From contig JAFIGX010000010.1 of NCBI GenBank assembly GCA_017849455.1, positions 62,001 to 126,000 on the forward strand: 64,000 bases of DNA, read 5' to 3'. Source of the DNA: Pseudobacter sp. GTDB lineage: Bacteria; Bacteroidota; Bacteroidia; Chitinophagales; Chitinophagaceae. A program made the position numbers and the translations under genes. The notes beneath the pieces are model-generated. The model worked only from the letters and a program-made list of their open reading frames with translations. It did no database searches and was not told where the DNA came from. This document shows positions 1-10,053 of the stretch, in pieces. Numbering within the stretch: position 1 is the stretch's first letter; every line of letters begins with the position of its first letter.

Positions 1-602
1 AGTTCCAACTCCAATTGCCGGATGGTACACATGTTTGGCTCAATGCGGCATCATCAATTACCTATCCTACTGCTTTTAGTGAAAAAGCAAGAGAAGTGTC
101 TGTAACGGGAGAGGTCTATTTTGAGGTAGCGAAGAGGGATAAACAGCCCTTTATCGTTAAGGTGAATGAGCAAACCCGGATAGAAGTATTGGGAACGCAT
201 TTCAACGTAAATGCCTATGCCAGTGAACCGGCGATAAGGACCACTCTTTTGGAAGGATCTGTACGTGTGACCGCCTACGATCAATTGCAAACACTCAAGC
301 CTGGTCAGCAAGCGAAAGTTGACCCCCATGAAAAAATAAAAATAGTTGATGATGCAGATATCAACCAGGTGATGGCCTGGAAGAACGGTCTGTTCAATTT
401 CAATGGATACGATCTGAAAGCAGTAATGCGTGAGATTGGGCGATGGTATGATCTGGAGATCGTTTATGAAGCGGAGCCCGCGGCCGGCGAAGTGGAGGGT
501 GAAATACAACGTAATTTTTCGCTCTCACAGGTGATGAAGGTATTACAGAAGATCAATGTACATTACAGGCTGGAAGGAAAGAAGTTGACCATTATGGAAT
601 AA
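1..602 (+). CDS. FecR-family anti-sigma factor, C-terminal part (cut by left edge)
   Basis: The reading frame is open from the first bases and ends with TAA at 600-602. The visible part starts with the FecR signature LPDGTHVWLNAASSITYP, followed by the beta-rich GEVYFEVAK and EVLGTHFNVNAY segments and the C-terminal domain (MAWKNGLFNFNGYDLKAVMREIGRWYD split over the last third). FecR proteins sit in the inner membrane, hold an ECF sigma factor inactive and receive a signal from a TonB receptor carrying an STN domain. The next gene has exactly such a domain, so sigma-FecR-SusC is the likely unit, with the sigma gene lying to the left of the window. The TTG at 15 is internal to the conserved motif and is not the start. 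Confidence 0.93.
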   Translation, partial: FQLQLPDGTHVWLNAASSITYPTAFSEKAREVSVTGEVYFEVAKRDKQPFIVKVNEQTRIEVLGTHFNVNAYASEPAIRTTLLEGSVRVTAYDQLQTLKPGQQAKVDPHEKIKIVDDADINQVMAWKNGLFNFNGYDLKAVMREIGRWYDLEIVYEAEPAAGEVEGEIQRNFSLSQVMKVLQKINVHYRLEGKKLTIME

Positions 603-1019
603 CGCCTCACGATCTCTTGCCACAGATGCGTTTTCAACCAACAATATCACCGAAAATAATGCTGATCTACACAGCATCTGGCTGCAAAATATTACCGATG
701 CAATGCTGCAGGATTTGAACTTACCTGCCGGGAAAAATTAAACCACATCCACCGGGACCATGAGCTTCCAATACGATCTGGCTGTCCGAATTCCGGCCGG
801 GATCGTTGTGGATATGCTGGATTTACTCAGTGGCAAGGATGCGTCTGAACAGAAATTGAACGCACAACGGGCAAAAGCAGGATGAAGAAATTACAGGATC
901 GATCAATTAGTGATGGAACAAAAAAACCGGGTCGAGATTGGCGTCCGTACCCGGTTGAAATGTTCAGGCTAATTGTTTAGCAATAAACCAAACATGCTGT
1001 CCGCTTCTTTTTCCAGGGC
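603..1019 (+). other. Spacer between fecR and susC with possible decayed ORF
   Basis: This 417-base gap has no intact gene. One frame is open from 604 to 885 apart from a single TAA at 739-741; its second half (ATG at 760, stop at 885) would give 41 residues starting MSFQYDLAVRIPAG. Base composition looks coding-like, so a decayed gene is possible, but I recognise no family. At 925-956 there is an 8-bp hairpin (AACCGGGT/ACCCGGTT) without a T tract, so it is not a convincing terminator. Confidence 0.3.
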
Positions 1020-4000
1020 ATGCGGAGCAGCCGATTATTAACCAAAACTGTTACCAAAGTTATGAAATTAATTGCTCTCTCCCGGCCGGATGGCGTTGTC
1101 GGGTCTTCTGACCTGCAACCTGAGCTCCGGCTGGCAACCAAAACAGTCTTAGTTATGAGATTAACTTTGATCCTTCTGACTGCTTCCTTTTGTACGGCCG
1201 CTGCTGAGGGCCTGTCGCAATCGGTCACACTGACTAAAAACAACGCCTCCGTCGAGGAGATCATTTCTGCTGTAAAGCAGCAAACCGGGTATGTCTTCTT
1301 TTATTATAAGAAAACGCTCAGGAATGCGAAAAAGATCAACGTTGCTGCTAAAAACGTATCCATCGGTGATTTTCTCTCACTTGCATTCAAAGACCAGCCT
1401 TTTACTTTTTCCATTGAAGATCGTACCGTAGTGCTTTCTTCCGCTAATGCCCCGGATAACCTGATAAAGAAAAATGACAATTCACCGCAGGATGACATCT
1501 ATTGGACATTAAGACCTGATACATTGATCGATGTCAGCGGGCGTGTGCTGAACGATAAACAGGAGCCGGTTGCCGGCGTCAGTATAACCATTAAAGGCGG
1601 CGCTAAAAATACCATAACGGATGACAACGGCAATTTCAGATTGACCAGGGTATCGTCGACATCTACTCTTGTAGCAAGCTGTATCAACTGCGAGCCGCTG
1701 GAGATCAGGGTCAATAATAGAAAAGTATTGGTCCTAACGTTGAGGATAGCCGCCAGCAATTTGGATGAAGTGGTCGTAACCTATAGCTCCGGCTATCAAA
1801 CCATCTCCAAAGAAAGAAGCGCCGGTTCCTTTTCCAAGCCGGATATGAACCTGGTCCGGGACAGATCTACCAGTATGAATATCCTGCAAAGGCTGGATGG
1901 ATTGGTGCCGGGCCTGGTGATCAACAGTGCGCCAAACTCCCAAAACCCTTACCAGATACGGGGACTGACTACTATCGGTATCGCAAACGGCAGCGGGACC
2001 TATACCGGCACCAACAGAAATCCTTTATATGTGGTGGATGGGATAGCGATGGAGGACATATCATCGATCAATCCGCAGGACATAGCAGATATTAGTATCC
2101 TGAAAGATGCAACGGCAGCTTCCATCTGGGGCGCCAGGGCTTCGAATGGGGTTATTGTCATCACCTCGAAAAAAGGAGGCAACGGCGAAAAGCTAAAGGT
2201 CGGCTATAATGCTTTTGTCAATTTTCAGGGCCGGCCCGATCTCGATTACGTTCCTGTAGTGAACAGCAGGCAGTTCATAGAAACTGAAAAAGAAATATTT
2301 GATCCCATTACCAATCCATGGGAGACTGTTTCCACCTATACTAATGGAGGTATCTCTATTCCACCGCACAAGGTGATCATGTATAACAGGTATAGGGGGC
2401 TTATTTCCGAAGCACAGGCCAACAAAAGCCTCGATAGTCTCTCTTCCATCAATAATGTACAACAGATCAAAGACCTATGGTACCGCAATGCCATGCTGAT
2501 GAACCATACCATTTCTTTATCGGGCGGAGGAAGGGTTCATTCATTTTATGGTTCATTGGCTTATACGAATACGCAATCACCACGCCCCGGTGAAAAAAAC
2601 AATACGTATAAGATCAATTTGCGGCAGGACCTTAATTTTTCCCCCAATGTCCAGTTTTACCTGATCACTGATATCACCAATACTTCTACATCGGTGAAAA
2701 GGAATATCAATATCGATAACCGGTTCTATCCCTATCAATTGTTCAGGGATGCAAACGGCAAAAACCTGGCTGTGCCTGCCATGAATGGGTTGAATGATTC
2801 TATCAGGAACGATTTTCAAAACAGGAGCAGGATCAATCTCGATTATATCCCACTCGATGAGGTCAATTACGGGTATACAAAAAGTGATGCTTTGCTCGGC
2901 CGGATCATCGCGGGCGCATCCATCAAACTGTTGAAAGGCTTAAGGTTCGAGGGTCTGTATGGCTATGTGAAAGGGAATAATAAAACTACCAGCTATGACG
3001 ATGCAAAGAGCTACCCGGTACGGCAGGAGGTGGTCCAATTTACGGTGGCCCCTACACCCGCTTCTACACCGGTATATTACCTGCCCACCACAGGAGGCAA
3101 ATATTCCGTTACCAATACAAACCAGCGGAACTGGACCGTCCGGAACCAGTTGGTGTATGATAATGCCTGGAACAACCGGCTGCACCAGCTTACGCTGCTG
3201 GCAGGACAGGAGGCACAGGAGCAACTGATCATCAGCAACAGCAGCACCGTGAGAGGATATAATGAAGATCTTCAAACTTATGTGTCCCTGGATTATACCA
3301 CGTTGGCTACCACAGGTGTCCCTGCCCCGGTGATGGCGAACAATATCGGCAGAAGTGTGCTTTCCACTGATTTTTTCAATAAAAATGAAATTCAAACCAG
3401 GTTCACTTCCTATTATGCCAATGCCGCATACACTTTCGACAAAAAATATTCCATCAATGGAAGCTGGCGGATAGACAGGAGTAATTTGTTCGGGCTGGAT
3501 AAGTCTGCCCAGAACAGACCAGCATGGAGCGTTGGTGGAAAATGGTTATTGAGCGATGAAAAATTCATGACTGGTAGCGGCTGGCTCGACCGGCTGGCAG
3601 TCAGGGCAACTTACGGCATCTCCGGTAACTCGCCTGCGCCTGGAACTGCTTCCTCCTATGATGTGTTGGTGGCGCAGTCCAGCAATTTTCTTCCAGGCGG
3701 GGTAGGACTTAGGATCGCAACGGCCGCCAATCCGAAATTGACATGGGAGACCACCAAAACCATCAACCTGGGTGTCGATTTCGGTTTCCTGAACAATCGC
3801 ATCAATGGATCGATAGATGTATACAGGAAGCGAACAGAAAACCTGTTGGGTAGTATGCCCGTCAATGGCTTTGCAGGGTATGCTACTATCATCGGAAACT
3901 TCGGCGACCTTGAAAATAAAGGAATAGAACTAAGCCTGAGTTCCCTGAACATCCGTAGCCGCAGCTTTAGCTGGAATACCCTGTTCACACTATCCTATAA

Positions 4001-4796
4001 CAAGAATACCATCACACACCTGAATGATCCTACAGCCATCAGCACAGGAGTTCAGAAAGTGAGAGCGAATTACGTAACCGGATTCCCGGCATTTGCCATT
4101 TTTGCTTATCCATTCGCAGGGCTTGATAACCTTGGTGATCCGCTGATCAGGTTGGCTGATAAAACGGTTACGAAAGCCAGGAATGTTGCCATGCCGGATG
4201 ATATCGTTTTTATGGGTACTTACCAGCCGGTTTGGAGTGGTGGTTTGTCGAACACTTTCCGGTATAAAGGATTTGCCCTTAGTGCCAACATGATTTACAA
4301 TCTTGGGCACGTGATGAGAAGAGATGCTATATCTTTTTATTCCCCGTATAGTGTTCAGGGGTTCACCGGAGGACAAATTCATCCGGATTTTCTGAACAGA
4401 TGGAAAAAGCCGGGCGACGAAGCGTTCACCAATGTTCCTGCTTATGTTTCCAATACTTCGGTCAGCGATACCCGGAGAGACCTGAACTATTATACGACAG
4501 GGGACCTGAATGTGGTCAGTGCATCTTATATCAAACTGCGCGATATTAGTTTATCATACAGCTTGCCGGAATACCTGGTCAGGCATATAAAAACTGACAA
4601 TATAACTTTCAGGGTCCAGCTATCCAACATCATGTTATGGAAGGCCAACAAGTATGGCATCGATCCTGAATTCCAGGACGCTTCTTCCGGGCAAAGGGTC
4701 CCGTCTGCGTTTACCCCTACCTCAATTGCCATCAATAATCAGAATTTTCGCTATGGCCAGGGAGCAGTGACGATTGGCGTGAACGTAAATTTTTAA
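1020..4796 (+). CDS. SusC/RagA-type TonB-dependent outer-membrane receptor with STN domain
   Basis: At 1258 residues this is a full-length SusC-type receptor that imports a substrate across the outer membrane together with the SusD protein encoded 19 bases downstream. Order seen: a charged N-terminal stretch, a hydrophobic signal segment around residues 46-62 (MRLTLILLTASF), an STN domain about 70-140 (VEEIISAVKQQTGYVFFYY), a carboxypeptidase-like CNA-B domain about 170-240 (VSGRVLNDKQEPVAGVSITI), the plug with the SusC signature YVVDGIAMEDI and ILKDATAASIWGARASNG, then a long beta barrel ending in aromatic residues. The STN domain marks it as a signalling transducer acting on the upstream FecR. 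The start is uncertain: ATG at 1155 would place the signal sequence directly at the N terminus. Substrate unknown. Confidence 0.95.
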   Translation: MRSSRLLTKTVTKVMKLIALSRPDGVVGSSDLQPELRLATKTVLVMRLTLILLTASFCTAAAEGLSQSVTLTKNNASVEEIISAVKQQTGYVFFYYKKTLRNAKKINVAAKNVSIGDFLSLAFKDQPFTFSIEDRTVVLSSANAPDNLIKKNDNSPQDDIYWTLRPDTLIDVSGRVLNDKQEPVAGVSITIKGGAKNTITDDNGNFRLTRVSSTSTLVASCINCEPLEIRVNNRKVLVLTLRIAASNLDEVVVTYSSGYQTISKERSAGSFSKPDMNLVRDRSTSMNILQRLDGLVPGLVINSAPNSQNPYQIRGLTTIGIANGSGTYTGTNRNPLYVVDGIAMEDISSINPQDIADISILKDATAASIWGARASNGVIVITSKKGGNGEKLKVGYNAFVNFQGRPDLDYVPVVNSRQFIETEKEIFDPITNPWETVSTYTNGGISIPPHKVIMYNRYRGLISEAQANKSLDSLSSINNVQQIKDLWYRNAMLMNHTISLSGGGRVHSFYGSLAYTNTQSPRPGEKNNTYKINLRQDLNFSPNVQFYLITDITNTSTSVKRNINIDNRFYPYQLFRDANGKNLAVPAMNGLNDSIRNDFQNRSRINLDYIPLDEVNYGYTKSDALLGRIIAGASIKLLKGLRFEGLYGYVKGNNKTTSYDDAKSYPVRQEVVQFTVAPTPASTPVYYLPTTGGKYSVTNTNQRNWTVRNQLVYDNAWNNRLHQLTLLAGQEAQEQLIISNSSTVRGYNEDLQTYVSLDYTTLATTGVPAPVMANNIGRSVLSTDFFNKNEIQTRFTSYYANAAYTFDKKYSINGSWRIDRSNLFGLDKSAQNRPAWSVGGKWLLSDEKFMTGSGWLDRLAVRATYGISGNSPAPGTASSYDVLVAQSSNFLPGGVGLRIATAANPKLTWETTKTINLGVDFGFLNNRINGSIDVYRKRTENLLGSMPVNGFAGYATIIGNFGDLENKGIELSLSSLNIRSRSFSWNTLFTLSYNKNTITHLNDPTAISTGVQKVRANYVTGFPAFAIFAYPFAGLDNLGDPLIRLADKTVTKARNVAMPDDIVFMGTYQPVWSGGLSNTFRYKGFALSANMIYNLGHVMRRDAISFYSPYSVQGFTGGQIHPDFLNRWKKPGDEAFTNVPAYVSNTSVSDTRRDLNYYTTGDLNVVSASYIKLRDISLSYSLPEYLVRHIKTDNITFRVQLSNIMLWKANKYGIDPEFQDASSGQRVPSAFTPTSIAINNQNFRYGQGAVTIGVNVNF

Positions 4797-4815
4797 TGAA
4801 CTAAAAACGGATAAA

Positions 4816-6264
4816 ATGAAAAGCATCCTACAATATACCAGGCCGTTGTTGATCGTGTTGTTGATCACCGGCATCGGCGCCTGTAAAAAAGACTTCCTCG
4901 AAGTTCAGCCCAAAGGCAAGCTGATTGCAAAAGCCATTGCCGATTACCAGAGATTACTCACCAACCTGGATCTGGTTAACTCGACCACAGATGCGCAGGT
5001 AGCCATGGGCGATGAAATAGCAGCAGTAGACCCCTATTTTTCCGGGGCTCCCGTCAGGACGCAAAGGCTTTTCCGGTGGGACGATATCATCTATGAGCCT
5101 GCAGAAAATGCCAATGAACTGGCAGTGCCCTTATCGAATATTTACCTGTATAACAAAGTGATCAATGAGGTAATGGAAGCGGCTGATGGCACGGAACAAG
5201 CGAAAAGATCTATCCAGTCGCAGGCGATGGCTTGCAGGGCATGGTCTTATTTTTTACTGATCAATTATTACGGAAAACCTTATACGGCCTCAGGTTCCCC
5301 GGCCGATCCTGGATTCCCAATAATTACCAAAGCCGATGTGACAGAAAAAAAATTTGCCAGGGCTACTGTTAAAGAAGTATATGACTTTATTGTCAATGAA
5401 CTTGTAACGGCGATACCCAACCTGCCTACACAGATCACGCATCGCTTTATCATGTCGAAAGCTGCGGCAGAAGGATTGTTGGGCAAAGTGTATATGTTCA
5501 TGGGAAAATTCAACGAAGCGTTGCCGTTCCTGAATGCAGCCATTGCCGATCTTGGATCATCTTCCATCCCTGTGGGCCTGTATGATTATAATACCACATT
5601 TGGCACGGGAGGAAGTTTTCTTCCTATCGGTATGTTTGGCCCGGTTTATCCTACCACACCCAACAACCAGGAAAATGTATATTCAAAGCAATACATCGAT
5701 AACTGGACGTTCACCAATAACGAATTTGTCATCAACCCACAGATGGCTGCTTTATACGCAGCTTCAGATCTCCGCCTCAATTTCTATTCCAATAAACCTT
5801 TTTTCGGAAGCATTCCATATCCGGGTGGCATGCTAAGAAGGATTGGGCCCATTGCTGCACAGATCGGTGTCACAGTTCCGGATCTCTACTTACTGAACGC
5901 CGAGTGCAAGGCAAGATTGAGTGATCTCCCGGGAGCGAAAACCATGGTGGAAAATTTCAGGGAGAAAAGAATGAAGCCTGCCGATGCCCCAGTCCCTTCA
6001 TCTATTGCCGGCAATCAAACGGCATTGGTAAAATTTATCCTGGAAGAACGCCTGAGGGAATATGCCGTGATTGGTTTCCGCTGGTTCGACATGCGCCGGC
6101 TATCAGTAGACCCCGTTTACAATACAACAGTAGGCAATACACATATTGTCTATAAACAAACCGGCGAGATATCTGCTTCCTATACGCTGAAGCCTGAACG
6201 CCTGGTATTGAGGCTTCCGCAAATGCTGATGGACCAGAACCCCGGCATGCAAAACAATCCTTGA
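4816..6264 (+). CDS. SusD/RagB-family outer-membrane lipoprotein
   Basis: 482 residues with a lipoprotein signal (LLITGIGAC, lipid-bearing Cys23) followed by the conserved SusD start CKKDFLEVQPKG. The helical TPR-like core typical of the family follows, for example VINEVMEAADG, AMACRAWSYFLLINYYGKPY, and the C-terminal motif FILEERLREYAVIGFRWFDMRRL. SusD proteins cap the SusC barrel on the cell surface and capture the ligand. The gene starts 19 bases after susC and is surely co-transcribed with it. No glycoside hydrolase lies nearby, so the ligand need not be a glycan. Confidence 0.95.
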   Translation: MKSILQYTRPLLIVLLITGIGACKKDFLEVQPKGKLIAKAIADYQRLLTNLDLVNSTTDAQVAMGDEIAAVDPYFSGAPVRTQRLFRWDDIIYEPAENANELAVPLSNIYLYNKVINEVMEAADGTEQAKRSIQSQAMACRAWSYFLLINYYGKPYTASGSPADPGFPIITKADVTEKKFARATVKEVYDFIVNELVTAIPNLPTQITHRFIMSKAAAEGLLGKVYMFMGKFNEALPFLNAAIADLGSSSIPVGLYDYNTTFGTGGSFLPIGMFGPVYPTTPNNQENVYSKQYIDNWTFTNNEFVINPQMAALYAASDLRLNFYSNKPFFGSIPYPGGMLRRIGPIAAQIGVTVPDLYLLNAECKARLSDLPGAKTMVENFREKRMKPADAPVPSSIAGNQTALVKFILEERLREYAVIGFRWFDMRRLSVDPVYNTTVGNTHIVYKQTGEISASYTLKPERLVLRLPQMLMDQNPGMQNNP

Positions 6265-6330
6265 TACCCGTCTCATATCGTAATTAGAGAATGTCCTGGA
6301 TAAAATCTCAGAAAGTTAAATAGATCTAAT

Positions 6331-7464
6331 ATGAAAAATAAAATAAGCTGCTGTATACTCCTCATCTGCACTATAATGTCGGTGCAGGCTCAACAAAAAT
6401 TCACCATTGAAGGAAAACTGAGCGGGCTGAAAGACCCGGTAAAGATCATGCTGAATTATAGAGAAGATGGAAAAATGGTAACTGATTCAGTGATGATAAC
6501 AAAAGGCAATTTTGTATTTAGGGGTACTCTAAACTTTCCGGTATTGGCTTCCCTGGCTGTAAAGCCATTAGTGGAAGACAAAGGGCCCATGACCTACGAA
6601 AAGATGCTTGCCACCGACATGCAGAACTTCTACCTGGAAAATGGGAAGACCACCGTAACCGGTAGCAACCTCAAAACAGCCGCCATCAAGGGCAGCAGGG
6701 CACAGGCCGATTACGCATTGCTTCAGGGGCAGTTGAAACCCCTCCAGGATAAGATGACCCCGATCAGCAGAAAAATGGCAAAATACTTCGAGGCGAAAAA
6801 TCAGGCGGCCGGAAATGAACTGTTCCCGCAGGTAAGGGCCATCCGGCTTGAAATGAACAAGGTAGAAGAGGATTTTATCTACAGCCATCCTGATTCCTAT
6901 GTAAGTCTTGACCTGGTGAAAAACAGATCGTACAATATCGATCTGAAAGAGTTTACTCCATTCTTCAATGCCCTGAGCGAGCGCCTGCGCAATTCAAAGG
7001 AAGGGCAGGAGTTGACCGCCAGGCTCGCTATTGCCAAAAAACTTGACGTGGGCCGGCCTGCCATTCCATTTACACAGAACGATCCGGAAGGCATCCCTGT
7101 TTCGCTCTCCTCATTGAAGGGAAAGTATGTGCTGGTGGACTTTTGGGCAAGCTGGTGTGGCCCCTGCCGTGCAGAAAATCCACATGTGGTCAAAGCATAC
7201 CAGCAATTCAAGGATAAAAATTTCGAGATCATCGCCGTTTCACTCGATGAGAAAAAGGAACCCTGGGTCAAAGCCATCAAAGACGATGGCTTGCCCTGGA
7301 TCCATGTCAGCGACCTGAAAGGCTGGAAAAATGTCGTAGCGGTTGAATATGGTATCCAGGCCGTACCACAGAACCTATTGCTCGATCCTAATGGTATTAT
7401 CGTCGCTAAAAATCTGAAGGGTGAAGCCTTGAGTAAAAAACTGGAAGAAGTAATAAAAAACTAA
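6331..7464 (+). CDS. TlpA-like thiol-disulfide oxidoreductase with DUF4369 N-terminal domain
   Basis: 377 residues. A signal peptide (to about residue 20, ending SVQA) is followed by a DUF4369-type beta domain (FTIEGKLSGLKDPVKIMLNY, about 24-130), a helical linker and a C-terminal thioredoxin domain of the TlpA/ResA class (about 240-377) with active site WCGPC, cysteines 276 and 279, and the cis-proline loop QAVPQNLLLD. It should act in the periplasm, reducing or isomerising disulfides. It lies 66 bases after susD and 10 bases before another thioredoxin-fold gene. Such TlpA proteins frequently accompany SusC/SusD pairs in this phylum, which hints at a peptide or metal-related substrate, though that is inference. 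Confidence 0.9.
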   Translation: MKNKISCCILLICTIMSVQAQQKFTIEGKLSGLKDPVKIMLNYREDGKMVTDSVMITKGNFVFRGTLNFPVLASLAVKPLVEDKGPMTYEKMLATDMQNFYLENGKTTVTGSNLKTAAIKGSRAQADYALLQGQLKPLQDKMTPISRKMAKYFEAKNQAAGNELFPQVRAIRLEMNKVEEDFIYSHPDSYVSLDLVKNRSYNIDLKEFTPFFNALSERLRNSKEGQELTARLAIAKKLDVGRPAIPFTQNDPEGIPVSLSSLKGKYVLVDFWASWCGPCRAENPHVVKAYQQFKDKNFEIIAVSLDEKKEPWVKAIKDDGLPWIHVSDLKGWKNVVAVEYGIQAVPQNLLLDPNGIIVAKNLKGEALSKKLEEVIKN

Positions 7465-7474
7465 AAATAAAGCA

Positions 7475-8872
7475 ATGAAAAACATCATCACGGTATTCCT
7501 TTTTTTTCTTTCGGTATGCAATCTGACCGCGCAGGAAGGGATCAATTTCGACCACAGTACCTGGAGCGAAGCGCTGAAAAAGGCGAAAACAGAGAACAAG
7601 TTGATATTTGTCGACGTATATACGAGCTGGTGCGGGCCCTGTAAAAAGATGGTAGCAGAAGTGTTCCCCCAGAAACAGGTAGGGGACCTTTTCAATGCCA
7701 GCTTTGTGAACTGTAAGATCGATGCGGAAAAAGGGGAGGGCGTACAGGTCGCCAAAACTTATGAGGTCAGGAGTTATCCCACGTACCTGTTCGTCAATGG
7801 CAACGGCGACCTCGTATACAGGACACTTGGTTATATGGAGGCTGCAAAATTCTTACAGGAGGCTTCCTTTGCCTTACAGCAAAAGAACGATCCCAGGCCG
7901 CTGTCAAAATGGAATGATGAGTATGCGGCAGGCAACAGGAACAAGGATTTTTTGTTGGGATACCTTAAAAAAAGAGAGCTGACCAAGATACCATCATCCG
8001 ACCTGATCGAAGAACTGTTCCCATTATTTACATCGGGCGATCTCCGTAACAAAGAAATGATCACAGCCTTGATACATTATGATGGGAATTTGGAATATGT
8101 ACCCTATGGAAAATTTTATGATTACGTAGTGAAGAACCATCGGACCATCGATTCAATCACGAAAGATAAAAGTCCGGCACTCTTTGTATTGGAGATTGGC
8201 ATCAACAACTATTTCAGGAAACGTATCATAAAGGACAGGAAAGAGGACCTGCTGCCGGTTATGGTGAAAGCCAGCAGGCAGTTATCGGAGCTATTGCAAG
8301 ACAAACAAGCGACGTTGAAAGCAAAAGTGCTCGTAATGAATTACTATAGCAGTACACATAATGAGGGAAAACTGAATCCTGCTGTCCTGGATTACGTGAA
8401 CAATGGTCTGTTCAGGCAAGACCTGGCGGAGATCAGGGCTATCGATGAAGCCAGTTATAAAAAGTTCAGGGAACCTTATCTCTCCGGCAGTGCTGATTCT
8501 ACCAAAACTGAGAACTGGGCTAATATCAACAGGATAGTCAGGAATAGGGATATGGCCTCTTATACTTACAATTTGAGAGATGCGGCGGAAGCGATCTACA
8601 ACAATTCCAAAGACAAAAAGATATTGGCACAGGCCACTGAATGGGCCAGGAAAGCCAATGACCTGTTTCCGCACTTTTCGAATGCAGCAGTGTATGCCGG
8701 TTTGTTGTTTAAAACAGGTAACAGGCAAAAGGCCATACAAATAATGGAAACGGCCAGCCAGGATACTTTTTTAGACAAGAATAACGATATCTATAAGCGA
8801 TTGATAGGAAATGTCGACCAGATGCGGAAAGACCAGTTGCCCGAAAGTTTGTGGAAAGCCTTCAGGGATTGA
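7475..8872 (+). CDS. Thioredoxin-fold protein with long helical C-terminal extension
   Basis: 465 residues with a short signal peptide (to about residue 20, ending LTAQ). The thioredoxin domain comes first, with YTSWCGPCKKM giving cysteines 53 and 56, and the cis-proline segment RSYPTYLFVNG. Residues from about 150 onwards are helical and lack a catalytic motif I can name; the last hundred (EWARKANDLFPHFSNAAVYAGLLFKTGNRQ split) resemble TPR-like repeats. Ten bases separate it from the previous tlpA-like gene and a strong terminator follows, so it ends the fecR-susC-susD transcription unit. Likely a periplasmic redox partner for proteins of this cluster; the exact target cannot be read from sequence. 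Confidence 0.85.
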   Translation: MKNIITVFLFFLSVCNLTAQEGINFDHSTWSEALKKAKTENKLIFVDVYTSWCGPCKKMVAEVFPQKQVGDLFNASFVNCKIDAEKGEGVQVAKTYEVRSYPTYLFVNGNGDLVYRTLGYMEAAKFLQEASFALQQKNDPRPLSKWNDEYAAGNRNKDFLLGYLKKRELTKIPSSDLIEELFPLFTSGDLRNKEMITALIHYDGNLEYVPYGKFYDYVVKNHRTIDSITKDKSPALFVLEIGINNYFRKRIIKDRKEDLLPVMVKASRQLSELLQDKQATLKAKVLVMNYYSSTHNEGKLNPAVLDYVNNGLFRQDLAEIRAIDEASYKKFREPYLSGSADSTKTENWANINRIVRNRDMASYTYNLRDAAEAIYNNSKDKKILAQATEWARKANDLFPHFSNAAVYAGLLFKTGNRQKAIQIMETASQDTFLDKNNDIYKRLIGNVDQMRKDQLPESLWKAFRD

Positions 8873-8879
8873 GAATAAG

Positions 8880-8933
8880 AGCAAATAAAAAGGGTCGCCC
8901 CGAAAGCTTTCGGGGCGACCCTTTTTATTTGCT
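8880..8933 (+). terminator. Perfect 54-nt palindromic terminator
   Basis: The two 27-nt halves are exact reverse complements. The GC core is AGGGTCGCCCCGAAAG with its complement, flanked by an A tract on the left and a T tract on the right (CCCTTTTTATTTGC). It follows the stop of the thioredoxin-fold gene by 7 bases and closes the fecR-susCD cluster. Because the flanks are symmetric it could stop transcription in both directions. Confidence 0.92.
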
Positions 8934-8982
8934 AACTGATTTATTATTATTTTTAATGAATACAAACTATTAATTCTTTTAT

Positions 8983-10053
8983 ATGAAGTTAACCTTGACG
9001 ATTGTCCTGCTAATTTCCATCATGAGTTGTACCAATGTTCCCACATCCCGGGACCTCTACACGCTGAAAAATAAAAATGGTTTGGAGGCTGTATTTACGC
9101 CTGTAGGGGCACGGCTGGTAAGTTTGACAGTGCCCGACAAGAACGGCACTCCAACAGGTGTTGTAGTCGGTTTCGATAGCGTTCAACAGTATGCTACCTC
9201 CACGGAACCTTATTTTGGTGCTACGATAGGCAGGTATGGTAATCGAATTGCCAAAGGTAAATTTACACTCGATGGAACTTCTTACCAGCTTACCATCAAC
9301 AATGGGCCCAATACCCTGCATGGCGGAACTCATGGGTTTCAGAGCAAAAGTTGGACAGGCACGCAGATCAATGATCGCGCAGTGAGTTTTCAATATTTGT
9401 CTAAGGATGGAGATGAAGGGTTTCCGGGAAATCTTACTGCGAAGGTCACTTATACATTGACAGATGATAACGAGTTGAAAATGGAGTATGAGGCCGGCAC
9501 GGATAAAAAAACAGTGGTGAACCTGACCAATCATGCTTTTTTCAACCTTAATGGCGAAGGAAGCGGCACTATTGAAAATCATTTGCTTCAGATCGATGCC
9601 GGCGCCTATACGCCGGTTGATTCAACACTGATCCCTACCGGCGTTATTGCTCCTGTTCAGGGCACCCCCTTCGATTTTACATCTCCCCACAGGATCGGAG
9701 AACGTATTCAGGCCGCGGACACACAATTGATCTATGGAAAAGGGTATGACCATAATTATGTACTGAACGGCCAGGGCATGCGAGAAGTGGCTTCAGTGCT
9801 TGGTGATAAGTCAGGTATTTATATGCAGGTTTTTACCATTGAACCCGGTCTTCAATTTTATTCCGGCAACTTCATGCAAAGCAAAAACAAACTGCGCACG
9901 GGAATGGATGATTTCAGAACGGCCTTTTGCCTGGAAACACAACATTTTCCCGATTCACCGAATCAACCTGCATTTCCTTCCACGGTGTTGCAGCCTGGAG
10001 CTAATTATCATACTGCGTCCATATATAAGTTCTCTGTAAAGAAGGGCCTCTGA
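8983..10053 (+). CDS. galM: Aldose 1-epimerase (galactose mutarotase), lipoprotein form
   Basis: 356 residues. A lipoprotein signal (LLISIMSC, Cys16) places it outside the cytoplasm, probably in the periplasm. The fold is identifiable from FGATIGRYGNRIAKGKFTLDG, the catalytic-histidine motif NLTNHAFFNLNG, GKGYDHNYVL, and the C-terminal general-base region FCLETQHFPDSPNQP containing the conserved glutamate. It interconverts alpha and beta anomers of aldoses such as glucose or galactose. It is separated from the upstream cluster by a strong terminator and from the next gene by 217 bases, so it looks monocistronic. Presence of all expected motifs makes the call firm. Confidence 0.95.
   Translation: MKLTLTIVLLISIMSCTNVPTSRDLYTLKNKNGLEAVFTPVGARLVSLTVPDKNGTPTGVVVGFDSVQQYATSTEPYFGATIGRYGNRIAKGKFTLDGTSYQLTINNGPNTLHGGTHGFQSKSWTGTQINDRAVSFQYLSKDGDEGFPGNLTAKVTYTLTDDNELKMEYEAGTDKKTVVNLTNHAFFNLNGEGSGTIENHLLQIDAGAYTPVDSTLIPTGVIAPVQGTPFDFTSPHRIGERIQAADTQLIYGKGYDHNYVLNGQGMREVASVLGDKSGIYMQVFTIEPGLQFYSGNFMQSKNKLRTGMDDFRTAFCLETQHFPDSPNQPAFPSTVLQPGANYHTASIYKFSVKKGL

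Noticed and set aside
925..956. Terminator between fecR and susC
   Set aside because: The 8-bp stem has a 16-nt loop and no T tract on either strand.
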